Shown here piece after piece: positions 35,655-46,323 of a stretch of 64,000 nt of DNA (its first letter is position 1; every line of letters begins with the position of its first letter). The stretch comes from Pomphorhynchus laevis (taxonomy: Eukaryota > Acanthocephala > Palaeacanthocephala > Echinorhynchida > Pomphorhynchidae), in contig WNNJ02002309.1 of the NCBI GenBank assembly GCA_012934845.2, forward strand, positions 1 to 64,000, given 5' to 3'. The notes beneath the pieces are model-generated. The model worked only from the letters and a program-made list of their open reading frames with translations, did no database searches and had not been told where the DNA came from. The position numbers and the translations under genes are program-made.

Positions 35655-35878
35655 TTTTTCCTCTTTAACCGATTTTTCCTCTTTAATTCAATGGTTAATT
35701 GTATTTGATTTTCCTCTTTTAACCAATTAGATGATTAATCGTATTTAATTTCCTGTTTAAACCAATTTGATGGTTAATCGTATTTAATTTTCCTCCTTTA
35801 ACCAATTAGATGGTTAATCGTATTTAATTTTTCTCTTTTAGCCAATTCGATGGCTACTCGTATTTAATTATCCGTGCT
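35655..35878. repeat. ~44-bp minisatellite, about five units
   Basis: Successive units of the type TTTCCTCTTTTAACCAATTA followed by GATGGTTAATCGTATTTAAT, with small differences between units. It ends where the G/T-rich minisatellite begins. Confidence 0.85.
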
Positions 35879-36990
35879 TGTTTTAGTAATGTGGTGCGAT
35901 GGTGGTGTTATGGGTGTTGGGTTTGTTGGTGTTAGTGGTGTTGTTTTAGGTGATGGTGTTGGTGGCTAAGTTAGTTGATGGTTGTGTTGTTGTAGCTGTT
36001 AATGTTGGAGGTGTTGGTGCTGGTGGTTATGTGTTGCTGTTAATGGTGTTAATGTTGGTGTTGGTGATGATTGTGGTTTTGGTGGTGTTTGTAGTGTTTG
36101 TGATGTTGGTGGTATAAGTGTAGGTGTTAATGTTGGAGGTGCTGTTGGTGCTAATGTTAATGTTGGAGGTGGTGTTGGTGTTGGTGGTGTTGGTGTTGGT
36201 GGTGTTGGTGGTGTTGGTGGTGTTGGTGGTGTTGGTGGTGTTGGTGGTGTTGGTGGTGTTTGGTGTTGGTGTTGGTGGTGTTGGTGTTGGTGGTGTTGGT
36301 GTTGGTGGTGTTGGTGTTGGTGGTGTTGGTGTTGGTGGTGTTGGTGTTGGTGGTGTTGGTGGTGTTGGTGGTGTTGGTGGTGTTGGTGGTGTTGGTGGTG
36401 TTGGTGGTGTTGGTGGTGTTGGTGGTGTTGGTGGTGTTGGTGGTGTTGGTGGTGTTGGTGGTGTTGGTGGTGTTGGTGGTGTTGGTGGTGTTGGTGGTGT
36501 TGGTGGTGTTGGTGGTGTTGGTGGTGTTGGTGGTGTTGGTGGTGTTGGTGGTGTTGGTGGTGTTGGTGGTGTTGGTGGTGTTGGTGGTGTTGGTGGTGTT
36601 GGTGGTGTTGGTGGTGTTGGTGGTGTTGGTGGTGTTGGTGGTGTTGGTGGTGTTGGTGGTGTTGGTGGTGTTGGTGGTGTTGGTGGTGTTGGTGGTGTTG
36701 GTGGTGTTGGTGGTGTTGGTGGTGTTGGTGGTGTTGGTGGTGTTGGTGGTGTTGGTGGTGTTGGTGGTGTTGGTGGTGTTGGTGGTGTTGGTGGTGTTGG
36801 TGGTGTTGGTGGTGTTGGTGGTGTTGGTGGTGTTGGTGGTGTTAGTGTTGGTAGTTGTGTTGGATTTGTTGTTGGTAGTTGTGTTGGATTTAATGTTGGT
36901 AGAAGTGTTGGAGGTGGTGCTTTTTGTGGTTTTAGTAGTGTTGTTAAAGGTGGTGTTGGTGCTGGTGTTGGTGGTCTTGGTTTTTGTGAC
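35879..36990. repeat. GGTGTTGGT minisatellite
   Basis: The plus strand is almost entirely G and T. 35880-36190 is a degenerate version, 36250-36357 has 15-bp units (GGTGTTGGTGTTGGT), and about 36357-36842 is a perfect 9-bp array of GGTGTTGGT, roughly 54 units. 36843-36990 is degenerate again. Three long open frames on the two strands (Pro-Pro-Thr, Asn-Thr-Thr, Gly-Gly-Val and Leu-Val-Val repeats) exist only because the repeat contains no stop codon; they are not genes. The closely spaced GG pairs could form two-tetrad G-quadruplexes on the plus strand. Confidence 0.95.
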
Positions 36991-36991
36991 A

Positions 36992-39360
36992 CCAACACAA
37001 CTCATACTTTGTTCATTCAGAGAAACCACCCCTACTCGAAGATAGTGTGGTACTCCATACTGACTTGGTGCTTCCCACAACCTCTCTCGCGGAAATTCGG
37101 TCGAACGCCTTCTCCAAATCTACAAAGCACATGTAGACTGGTTGAGTGAACTCCCAAGATCATTCGAGGATAGTTGAGATAGAGTAAAGAGCTGATCCGT
37201 AGTTTCACGACATGGACGAAAGCTGCATTGTTCTTTTTGCAACTATCCCTCAACCATAGACCGTATCCTTAACTCAAGAATCCTAGCAAATAGTTTTTCA
37301 TGTTGACTAAGAATAGTGATGCCCCAATAATTGGAACACTCTTCGGTCACTTTCTTAAAGATCGGTACGACCACCTAAGTTCACGACTCACTAGGAACCT
37401 TGTCCGACTTCAATGCAACGTTGAAGATCCGTGTTAGACACGTCATGCCAACAAGGTCGAAGTTTTTAACATTAGCAATGGCATTTTCCAAAGAGATAAG
37501 CTTTTCCTTTGTTTCTAAAGGCTCTACTTCTACAAGAGCAGGCACATCCACCGGCTTAAGGAGACTCTTGAAATGCTATTTCCAACAACCAAGAATTTCT
37601 TCAGTGTCAGTCAGCACATAAACTCTCTTGTCATAGACAGTTAGAGGAGTTTTCTGCTTTTTAACACGAAGGTTCCTGATCGTCCTCTAGAACATTTTCG
37701 AAGCTGACCTGTAATTAACTTCTAAGTACTCTCCAAACTTCTCTCAAGCCGCCTTCGCCTTGGTAACTGCTCGATATGAAGCTATCTTTCCCTTTCGATA
37801 CTTGTCTACAGCTTCCATTGATTTATCTGACAAAGTTGCCTAATAAACCAGCTTCTTCTGTTGCACGAAATCACTAACTGTTCGTGTCAATCAAGCAGTT
37901 GGAGTATTTCCTCCGCGGCAAGCACCAAAGGCCTTCGAGCCACAACTTTTCACAGTTGCTTTTGCATGCAAGGATCTGAACATCTCCCATGACTGATCAA
38001 CGAACTTCACATATTCTAACAACTAAGAGAAGTCATCCCGGATGTAGCTAGAAAAACGTTCTGTAGAAACATCTGCTAGACGCTCTCAGCACGCCTTCGC
38101 ACAACGTTTGCGTTTACCAGGCTTGTCTGACATCCAATCCTGCCATCGAAGTTTACTAACTGCAAGGTAGTGATCGGTTGACAGCTTAGACCCTCACTTC
38201 ACACGATTGTCTAGAACATAACGTCGGAGATCAGATGAAACGATTACCAAATGGATCGTTGATCTTGGACTGAGAGAATCCTGATGCCGTGTAAATCTAT
38301 GGATCTCCTTATGTTCAAACATGGTGTTGGTATTGCACAAATTATTACGAGAACAAAAGTGCAATAATTCAACACCACTCGCATTCAGATCATAGAGTCT
38401 ATTTCTCCCCAACACTCCCTTCTTAGTGTTACTGTCGCTACCAACATGACCATTGAAGTCACCCAATAGAACGAGTGAATCATTCACATGAGTACTATCA
38501 AGCATAGCCTAGATATCTTACATGACGACTGCGTATTCCGAGATAATTTTGAGAGCATACGCACACGAAACAGTTATTATAATTCCCACTTTGACTAAAA
38601 GTCTCAGAGACGCCAGCCTTTCGTTCACTGGTTTAAACCTTTCTACTGCGAACGACAATCGGGGACTTGTAAGTATCCCTACATCCGCCTGCTGTCGTTT
38701 ACCGTTGGTAACTCGCGAATAGCTCAAGGTCCAACCTTGATCCAAAAGTTTAGTTCCAGTTACAGAATAGTAAAGAGAAGTCACACCGACTATTTCTAGA
38801 CCAAAGCGAACCATCTCTTCAACTAATTATTGTTCCTTCCCCGCCAGCGAGATGACATTCCACGTTCCTACATGAAGTCTAGTCCGCTTCGGATGTTGAC
38901 GCCTCTTTTGCTATCTCTGTACAACTGCCTGGTCACACGGCACCGACAATGAAAACTCCTCCGGTCAGTGTTGAGTTGACCATTGTTCTTCGCACTTAAT
39001 TTATATTTTGTAAATTTGTTGCTTGTCATATTCATTGTATTGGTTTGTTTGTTCGGCTATCTCCCGTTCCCGATATCTTTTGATGATCCAACATCGCTAC
39101 TGTAAGGAAACAGGTCTCTGAGACTTTTTCTGCCTTTTCGTCCATTATCCAATCTGCCGTAGGAGTCAATGGAGGGATATGAGATAGTCTATGAAAAGAC
39201 TATTATCCCTACGGCTGATGTAAGCTGACTAATTATTTAGCCATTGATCGACGAACGTCGACTATGCGTTGCCTGGTCCCCTCCACGAAGAGGCTAATTG
39301 ACAATAGGTACCAGTTTATACTAAATCGACTGGCACCTAGCTGCCCGAAGTTTACACAAT
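36992..39360 (-). mobile_element. RTE-like LINE copy E2, 5' end, endonuclease and start of RT
   Basis: Minus strand, 5' to 3': possible 5' UTR (38970-39360, GC-richer than the next sequence), endonuclease beginning GTWNVISLAGKEQ near 38860, then EEMVRFGLEIVGVT, LVLLGDFNGHVGSDSN (38430-38480), TDHYLAVSKLRWQDWMSDKP (38120-38180), a linker, VVVPIFKKVTEECSNYWGIT, and RT to LQIWRRRSTEFPREVVG near 37080-37130. It stops at 36992, where it meets the minisatellite. It overlaps in content with E1 (RT start) and so is a second, independent copy. There are several frame breaks. Confidence 0.75.
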
Positions 39361-40474
39361 ATTCATAAATACAGCATTTTAATAATAAATTAAATTATTA
39401 ATAATGCTTTTAGTGAATTCATAAATACAACGCTGTTTTAAAATCACGATTGCATTTTGTGAAATAGTACAATGTTAGATAATTACTTTAAATAAAAATA
39501 TATATTAATTGAAAATTTCTCAAATTTAAATATTCAAATGCGAAAGCATTTTAAAAAATTAACTTTTTTTAAATCGTATACAAAAGCAGATAAATATAAG
39601 GCTCTCACCTGAGTTCATCCTATTAGTTTATCAATAATTTAATTTATTATAAAAATGTAAGTGTAAATATAATGACTAATACTTTTTATTAAAATTAAAT
39701 TAATTATAAAGTAATATATTAATTAATCAATATTTTTAATTATTAAACACAAACATTCATTTAAATTGCTTTACTATCGAGGAATTTACATGCGATAATA
39801 TAAGTTAAATTTATAAATTATTAATAATTTACAAATTATTTAATCTTTATTGATTATTAAAGAAATGATCAATTAATGAATTTATAAATTAGTTTATAAT
39901 AGTAACTTAATAAAATGATCAATTAATTAGTATTTGCTAATAATCAATGTCGGTACTGTTATGACTTTACTGTTCTTATCTTTAATATTATAATTAATTT
40001 TAAGTAGTAGCTATGAAAAAAAATCATAAAATTTTATATTTTATTTGACACAGCTTGCATCCTCCGAAATTAAAATTACACACATGAAGTATTCGATAAT
40101 TTGTTAATGATGGTTTAATCATATACCTTTAAATTTGTGATTTATCTAATAATTCATTTGAACTATTAATTATTTAAAATGACCAATTTATTTAATTAAT
40201 AAATATGTATAAAATGTATTAATATTTGGAAATGTGTCTTTATTTTCATATGAATTATTAATATTTTACAATAGTACGAATATTTTAGCATGGTCAGTTT
40301 AGAATTGCTAATTTCTGATGAATTCTTTCGTGGTAAATTAAAATACGATATATTGTTTTGCTAATTCCCTTTTCTTATAAATGAAAATGGTCTTATTCAA
40401 TGAATATGCAGGATCTTCTAGAGATACAAATATTTAACATTACAAATAAAAGGCTTGCTTCTACTAAATACTAG
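39361..40474. other. AT-rich region upstream of the 442-codon ORF
   Basis: No coding region. It would hold the promoter or an intron of the downstream ORF. Just before the ORF, TTGCTTCTACTAAATACTAG looks like a branch point (TACTAA) followed by a 3' splice site (TAG), which directly precedes the ATG at 40475. The ORF could therefore be an internal or last exon. Confidence 0.45.
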
Positions 40475-41803
40475 ATGTTTGATTCAGATGACGAAGATGG
40501 CACTAGCAGCGAATCTAGGGCTATTACTAGCAAACCTTATCCAAGTAATCTTAGAAGAGTGCAAACGTTTCGATGTTTAGATAACAATCGTCAAACTCAA
40601 TTTATTAGCAATGATTCACAAAATACAAGCAAATCATCATTGTGCTGTATGATTGCAAGTGAACTAACAACGGAGACAGGTCGAACCATGTACATGACGA
40701 AAAAACAAGAAAACCCGTGTAGAGATACTTTTTTCCATGAAGATCATCCGTCATTCTGGCGAATGGCTAACAACATTTCTAATGTATGTAAATCTATGGT
40801 ATTAAGTGATCAAAAGAAGTCTGTTGAAGACAACTCACACATACGATCTGATCTAATTTGTGGATTTCACAGCGTGCCAACTTTGGGGCCTTCGTCAGCA
40901 ATTCCGGAACAAGAACACAATGAACGGTTAACAAGTTCAGACGATTACTATCAGCAACAATTAGATGACCAAAACTATATACGAAGAATGCTTGCAAAAT
41001 CCAACGAATCATTCTTTGAGAATGAAAATGTAGACGTCAACACTCGGCTTCCTAATGAAATTAATAATAGTTTCCACGAAGATAAAGAAAACTTCTACCG
41101 ACCAGTTTATGTAATTCGCCCACAACACCATGTTTTTGGATGTGCTGAATATGAAGACGATGATCCCGATGAATTTTTCATTTCTTCTGGAGTGGTACGT
41201 GCATCATGTCCTAACATATACGAAGTTGCAGCTCCAATGAAATTAGCTAGCAATTACCACCATCAGTATTGGCGTTCGTGTATCGAACTTGAACATAGCA
41301 CAATGGATGACGAAGCTCATAATATAAAGTCATATCTTACCGACAACTATGAACTACAAGTACGTCATGCCAAGGGTAAGCGTAAGAATTCCGAAATATC
41401 AAGTACTACAGCGACCACGTCTTCGACAATGAGTTTACTATCATTTGGACCATCAGCCCAACTGATGAACAACCATTACCAACAGAACAGATTTTTAACA
41501 TCAGATAGACCAGTTCATTCAGCGTTGCCTCCACTCCAATTACCTTACCATTATAAAGATGTGGGTAACAGTGCTAAATCTAAGGCTGTTAGTTTAATTC
41601 TTTTGCCAGCAGGCGCTTCCACTTCCACCAGGAAATCTGCATGTTGGCGTGGACAGCTCAAAACAGGGATAAACAAGTGGAATTACTCATTCAACCATTC
41701 GTCGTATCTTGTCAGTAACACAATCATCCATAAATGTCGATCGGAAAGAAATACCTATATTTACCGGCATAGTCGTGATAGCAGTGTGGACTATGTCTTA
41801 TAG
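40475..41803 (+). CDS. Orphan 442-codon protein, Ser/Asn-rich
   Basis: The longest open frame in the window that does not belong to a repeat. The composition is GC-richer than its surroundings and codon use looks natural, both of which support a real exon. N-terminus acidic and Ser-rich (MFDSDDEDGTSSES). Other features are a YYQQQLDDQNYIRRML segment near residues 165-180, an acidic patch AEYEDDDPDEFF near 225-236, a basic KGKRKN followed by a Ser/Thr run (SSTTATTSSTMS) near 300-320, and a basic C-terminus. I see no signal peptide, membrane segment or known domain; it looks largely disordered. An in-frame GGTAAGCGTAAG near 41373 could be a splice donor with CAG near 41620 as acceptor, so an alternative spliced form is possible. 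AATAAA at 42221 could serve as the poly(A) signal. Function unknown; a regulatory or scaffold protein is a guess. Confidence 0.6.
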   Translation: MFDSDDEDGTSSESRAITSKPYPSNLRRVQTFRCLDNNRQTQFISNDSQNTSKSSLCCMIASELTTETGRTMYMTKKQENPCRDTFFHEDHPSFWRMANNISNVCKSMVLSDQKKSVEDNSHIRSDLICGFHSVPTLGPSSAIPEQEHNERLTSSDDYYQQQLDDQNYIRRMLAKSNESFFENENVDVNTRLPNEINNSFHEDKENFYRPVYVIRPQHHVFGCAEYEDDDPDEFFISSGVVRASCPNIYEVAAPMKLASNYHHQYWRSCIELEHSTMDDEAHNIKSYLTDNYELQVRHAKGKRKNSEISSTTATTSSTMSLLSFGPSAQLMNNHYQQNRFLTSDRPVHSALPPLQLPYHYKDVGNSAKSKAVSLILLPAGASTSTRKSACWRGQLKTGINKWNYSFNHSSYLVSNTIIHKCRSERNTYIYRHSRDSSVDYVL

Positions 41804-42865
41804 TTGTTCCGTCTTCTTATATAGCAATCAATCCAAAGATAGCTATATCATTACCACTTGTTTTGCTTTTTGATAATTGTGTGTAAAGTAATATCGTTGA
41901 AAACACAATTAACAACGAATACACTCTTCTTTTTCTGAATTAATACATATTCGTTTTCATCGCTGATTGTTCATATCGATGCTAACGAAACATGACCAGA
42001 AATGGAATCCACAATATAAGCTTTAAAGCAATTTGAACTCACCCGAATCGATCCCGGTGTTTTTGCTTATTTATATGTTGTCTTTAGGTTTGTGTTTTCT
42101 TTATCTCGATCTAAAAGGACAATTTGATTTTTGACATTTTGTTGAAAATATAACTTGTAATTATAACCTATAGCCGGCTGGTTATTCATTTTGCTGCTAT
42201 GCAGCAGCTATCCTATCTATAATAAACAATGAGCAATTAACAGTTTTTGTTAAAAAAGCAACAGTGTAACTTACAAAAACAGTGTTCGTCTTTTGTTCTT
42301 AAACATTTCAATTTGTTACTAATTAAATTAAAAAGGCTAATTTATATTGATGTGCACACCCAAATGGCAATTTTAGCTTCTCTAATTGCTGATGCCTAAA
42401 TTGTTGGAATTGTGTAACGACTTTTTAACATATGATACTTTATTAAAAGAAAATATACTTATCGAGTAAATTAATTATCGACAATTGATGAATATTGTTC
42501 GGCTTTTGTAGTATTTTGTTTGTATTCAGAAACAATGGGTAATTTATCTATGCATTTATATATTAAATTCAAAATAGCAATTTTATATAAAGCTTTCAAT
42601 ATTTCAATATCATAATATCTATTCAATGCCATGTATATAAATTACTGACTTTCGTGATACATAATCAAGTATATAATTATGTAACTGGGAAGTAACCGCT
42701 TGATGAACAATTTGGTTTCAGAACCGATTAGTCAGTAAGTAAGGGTTTTCTTAAATAACTAAACATAAGGATAAACAGAAACAGAGAAAACAGAAAGCAA
42801 AAAACTAGACGAAAACAAATCAATAATGACATTGTTAGTCGTCCTACATGACTCATGACATCAGG
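41804..42865. other. 3' flank of the orphan ORF
   Basis: No gene recognised. AATAAA at 42221-42226 is a candidate polyadenylation signal for a long 3' UTR. CAGCAGC and CTGCTATGCAGCAG near 42193-42208 form a small palindrome. The rest is AT-rich. Confidence 0.45.
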
Positions 42866-42869
42866 TCCA

Positions 42870-43085
42870 GGGGGATCTGAGCCCTCCAACCGATCCAACA
42901 CGCCGCCTTTCGACTAAACCACCCGGGGTCTTTCACCCCAAAGAATCCAATCGAGACAGACTATGATGGGTAAACGAGAGACGAGGAGCTTAAGAAACCT
43001 TAGCCCTTGCTCTAAGGGACGTCCTTTCGAAAAGAAGACTAATCCCGAGACAGCCCAAATGCCCCGGAGAGATCAGTCAACAATT
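42870..43085 (-). mobile_element. Family D LINE, 3' tail fragment (copy D4)
   Basis: Matches the 3' coding tail of D1-D3: plus-strand blocks CAGGTCCAGGGGGATC, ACTAAACCACCCGGGGT, AAGAAACCTTAGCCCTTGCT and GAGACAGCCCA align with D2 15460-15660. It covers only about 215 bp and abuts another LINE fragment at 43090. Confidence 0.6.
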
Positions 43086-43089
43086 CACG

Positions 43090-44830
43090 TACTAAATGAA
43101 ATGCAAGCAATTATATTAAAGAATTAAATGCCTCGCACAGTACATACGCGATATTGGTGGATTTTGTTAAAGCTTTTGACACGATAAATCGCAACATTGT
43201 GATATAAAAGTTGTTTGATCTTAATGGTATATCCGAATAGCTGCTCAAATTAATTCATAAAACAATCAAAACTAATTACATAATAATCAAAATAAATGAA
43301 TTATTATCACAATCTATTGAGCAAACGAAAGAACTGTTACAATTAAGCCCATTGATAGGTCTAACCAGAAAGCCCTAATGCTGTAGAAAATGATGGGTTC
43401 TATCATAACCAAAAAATCTAAGAGCACCTTAAAGAGGCAATGCCGATTTTGAGTCAATTTTGACTCTAAATGCTAGTGATGAAGCGAACATAGAGAAGTT
43501 AGAATAATACAAAGATATTTTTACTTGAATTTAATATTACCATCAGTCTCAACCAAGTGTGTTGCAAGAAAACACTTAAGCCCATTGTTATTCTCACTGT
43601 ATATTGCAGATTTATCTTTGAAGTATGCAAACGGAAATACAAAAATTAGAATTATAATGTATGTCAATAATCTACTAATTTTAAGTTCAAATAGTGTTGA
43701 TTTACAACAAGCAATGAATCGTTCAAAACAATATTGCCAGCTCAATTGCATAGAATGTCGATATGATGGAAACTAAATTTATTAAATTCAGAAGAGAAGG
43801 TAGATTAACACTAGATGACAAGATTTCATATCAAAATTGTATAGTTGAATATATAAGATCATACAAGTACTTAGGAGTTAACAACTTGCTGGTCATTTGA
43901 TAGTCATATGAAAGATAAGCATAGCCAAATACTGACATCAATGCATAATTTTAAAGATATTTCAAAACTATCTCTTAACGGGTTCATGAAATTCTTGAAT
44001 ATAATAATTGAACCAATCATAACCTATGGTTTAGATATTATTTGGGCTTTTTCAGCGAACAAATTTAGAGATAATTATCATTTTTGTAGCTATTATGTTG
44101 TCTTGTAGCTGACGATTAGTAACCTCAAAAATCACCTAATTATATACTACACGTGCTATTTTAAATAAAATAAAAATTACTGTTTTGTAAGTGCAAGATA
44201 TTAATTTAAAATTAATATTAATTTATAATATTATGAATTATCAATTTATATTTTTTAAATATAATATTAATCAGTTTTCTTGATTTACTTTATTTTTCAT
44301 GTCCATAGTCAATTTGAATAGATAAATTTATAGGATAATGCCATATTTTATTTAAAATATTTTTTAAAGCATTTGCAAAACCGTCTTGTCAACCGTCTTG
44401 CGATATTAGAAACTATCGTTATTTTTGCATTAATTGAACCATCGTGAATTGTGAATCTATTACTAGATTTAGACTTTGTGGCTGTGTTGTAATATAATAA
44501 AGCCACACCTTATAATATAATGATGGAACCGTTATAATGATGGAACAAATCACATTACCAATGGTTTAGATGTTATTTTTGGACATATTTCAGCGAACGG
44601 TTTAAAGCAATGGACGGAGCTAAATTGAATTGCTTTCAATCTGGCTAAGATTATCATATAAGATCTTGTTTACCTTAATTCGGCTGTTAACAGATGAGCA
44701 ATCCATTTCAGAAAATTCGCTCAGTAGAAACATATGAAACGAACAATATATTTTGAACGGAACATATCAAATATGAGGATAAAAGATATTTCAGCTAATG
44801 AAGAGTTTCTAGCATTGCCAGCTAAACAAC
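43090..44830 (+). mobile_element. LINE reverse transcriptase fragment (family F)
   Basis: Plus strand. RT motif A region TYAILVDFVKAFDTINRNIV (about 43144-43203); motif B/C region KHLSPLLFSLYIADLSLKYA (43573-43632) and MYVNNLLILSSNSVDLQQAM (43660-43719), where the usual YxDD has become YVNN; then INVDKTKFIKF-like and a YKYLGV block near 43865; the thumb MKFLNIIIEPIITYGLDIIW (43987-44046). A ~400-bp AT-rich insert follows. 44550-44650 then repeats and continues the thumb (NGLDVIFGHISANGLKQWTE). It has several frame breaks. This is a non-LTR RT; the clade was not resolved. Confidence 0.65.
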
Positions 44831-45450
44831 CAACTATGAAAAGAATCTAATAGCAAAAATGGCATTTAAGAGTCCGAGTATCGATACACGGATACCATAA
44901 TAAACTGCCTATTCAACCCTAAGATTAACAACAGAGAAGTAAACTGTATTTGCAAATTATTCAAGAAATCTATCTTTAGTTTGTTACATGCACTAAAATG
45001 TGAATATATTTGGATAAAACGGGTGACGTATCTAGATGCCTTAGATAGAGTATGATAATATGAATATGAGTTTATATTCATAAAATTGGTGTTTTTCTCA
45101 ATTGAATATTTTCTTAAAGTATTTATATTAGTGAGCTTTTACTATTATCAGGCTTCTGTAAATCATTCCCAAGATTCTTAGTTTTCTTTTGTTTTGGATG
45201 GTTCGTGTAAATATGTTTGCCAATTTATTACAGCCAGCATCGAAAGATAGCAACGCAGAACTTGTAATAAAGTATCTCAGATTAATAATCTTAGTTACAA
45301 TCACGAAATTACAAACTGCAGAACTTGTGTAATACTCAGAATAAGTTAAATATTACACCGAGCTTAAATCAGTGAAATTAACCAATTATTGATGATTTGT
45401 GTGACAATAAAAATGTGATGTACAACTATTTATTACCAATTATTATTAGT
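44831..45450. other. Unassigned stretch
   Basis: AT-rich. A 71-codon minus-strand ORF (44866-45081) has no recognised motif. It may include the 3' end of LINE F. Confidence 0.4.
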
Positions 45451-45454
45451 AATC

Positions 45455-45605
45455 AGTAACTCCGGCAATGCCGGTCCCATGCCCGGCTGAACAAGGATGA
45501 GAGTTGATGTCAGGAAGGGTATCTGACTGTAAAAAATACAACTTCAAACCCTTAATGTGATGAGTCAAAACCAAAAAGCAAACTCGGCTAGGGTGTTCCC
45601 CGAAA
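45455..45605 (+). ncRNA. Twister-like ribozyme motif in a LINE-type 3' tail
   Basis: 45458-45506 reads AACTC, CGGCAATGCCGGTCCCATGC, CCGG, ..GGATGAG, AGTT. The run AATGCCGGTCCCA.GCCCGG is the conserved centre of published twister ribozymes, and the flanks AACTC/GAGTT can pair as an outer stem. What follows (GTCAGGAAGGGTATCTGACT, then AACTCGGCTAGGG..CCCCGAAAGCC) resembles the 3' tails of RTE-like LINEs seen in other animals. Twister motifs are known to be numerous in schistosomes and to occur in repeats. One core base differs from the usual CCCAAGCCCGG (T for A), so activity is uncertain. Confidence 0.5.
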
Positions 45606-45629
45606 GCCACGCTCACACGCTCAGAGATC

Positions 45630-46135
45630 CCTTAATCTAGAATTAATTGAAAATTGTGAATTAAGAAAAATGCTGTTAAATATAGATTAAATTTTAGATT
45701 AAATAAAATTTACTATTCGTTATATAATGACTTAATACTTACTTTGATAAGCTGATTAATAATAAAAACTTAAATACAGTTAAGATTAAAATTTGGAAAA
45801 CTTATATATTAGATAAAATTAAAAAAAATAAAAAAAATTATAAAAGGCTTAATTATGATATATTAATGAAATAAGTTAATTCTAATGATTTAAATACAAA
45901 CACAACATATGAATGTAGTGATTTAAATTAGAAACAATTATTACAAGTCGTTGTTCTATAATTGATAAGAAGGGTATAAAAATTGAATCAGATAATAAAA
46001 TTATACCTTTATTATATTGGAATCCAAAATTATATAAAAATCCAATAAAACCTAGGTTCATATTTTGTGCTTTATAATGTACATTAAAACCATTTGTGTT
46101 TATATGGATAAACTACTTAAAGCACATTTCTAGGA
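45630..46135 (+). mobile_element. Naiad-type PLE, older degraded copy (PLE1c)
   Basis: Aligns with PLE1a 18112-18770: the AATCTAGAATTAATTGAAAA block, the stretch encoding LYWNPKLYKNPIKPRF (about 46010-46058), and the conserved AAACCTAGGTTCATAT. It is more diverged than PLE1b, and small deletions and frame changes are frequent. It begins directly after the twister-bearing tail and ends before repeat family B. Confidence 0.7.
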
Positions 46136-46323
46136 ATATACATAATGTGATACTGGTAAGCAAAAACAATAATTGACATTTCGCCCAAGGGCTTTTTCAA
46201 TTGTAAGAATTTATAATAACCAAGACTATTGTTAACCATTATATATAGTCACCATGTCACTTCTATATATTTTTTTAAACTTTTTTAAAACAAAGTTTCA
46301 AAAAAGTTAAAATACAAATATAT
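46136..46323. other. Short stretch between PLE1c and repeat B
   Basis: Contains GACATTTCGCCCAAGGGCTT. A short near-inverted repeat (TTTTTTAAACTTTTTTAAAA) lies at about 46270. No gene. Confidence 0.4.

Noticed and set aside
36027-37149. Several long ORFs encoding Pro-Pro-Thr, Asn-Thr-Thr, Gly-Gly-Val and Leu-Val-Val repeats
   Set aside because: They are open in several frames on both strands because the 9-bp minisatellite has no stop codon. No unique coding part is attached.
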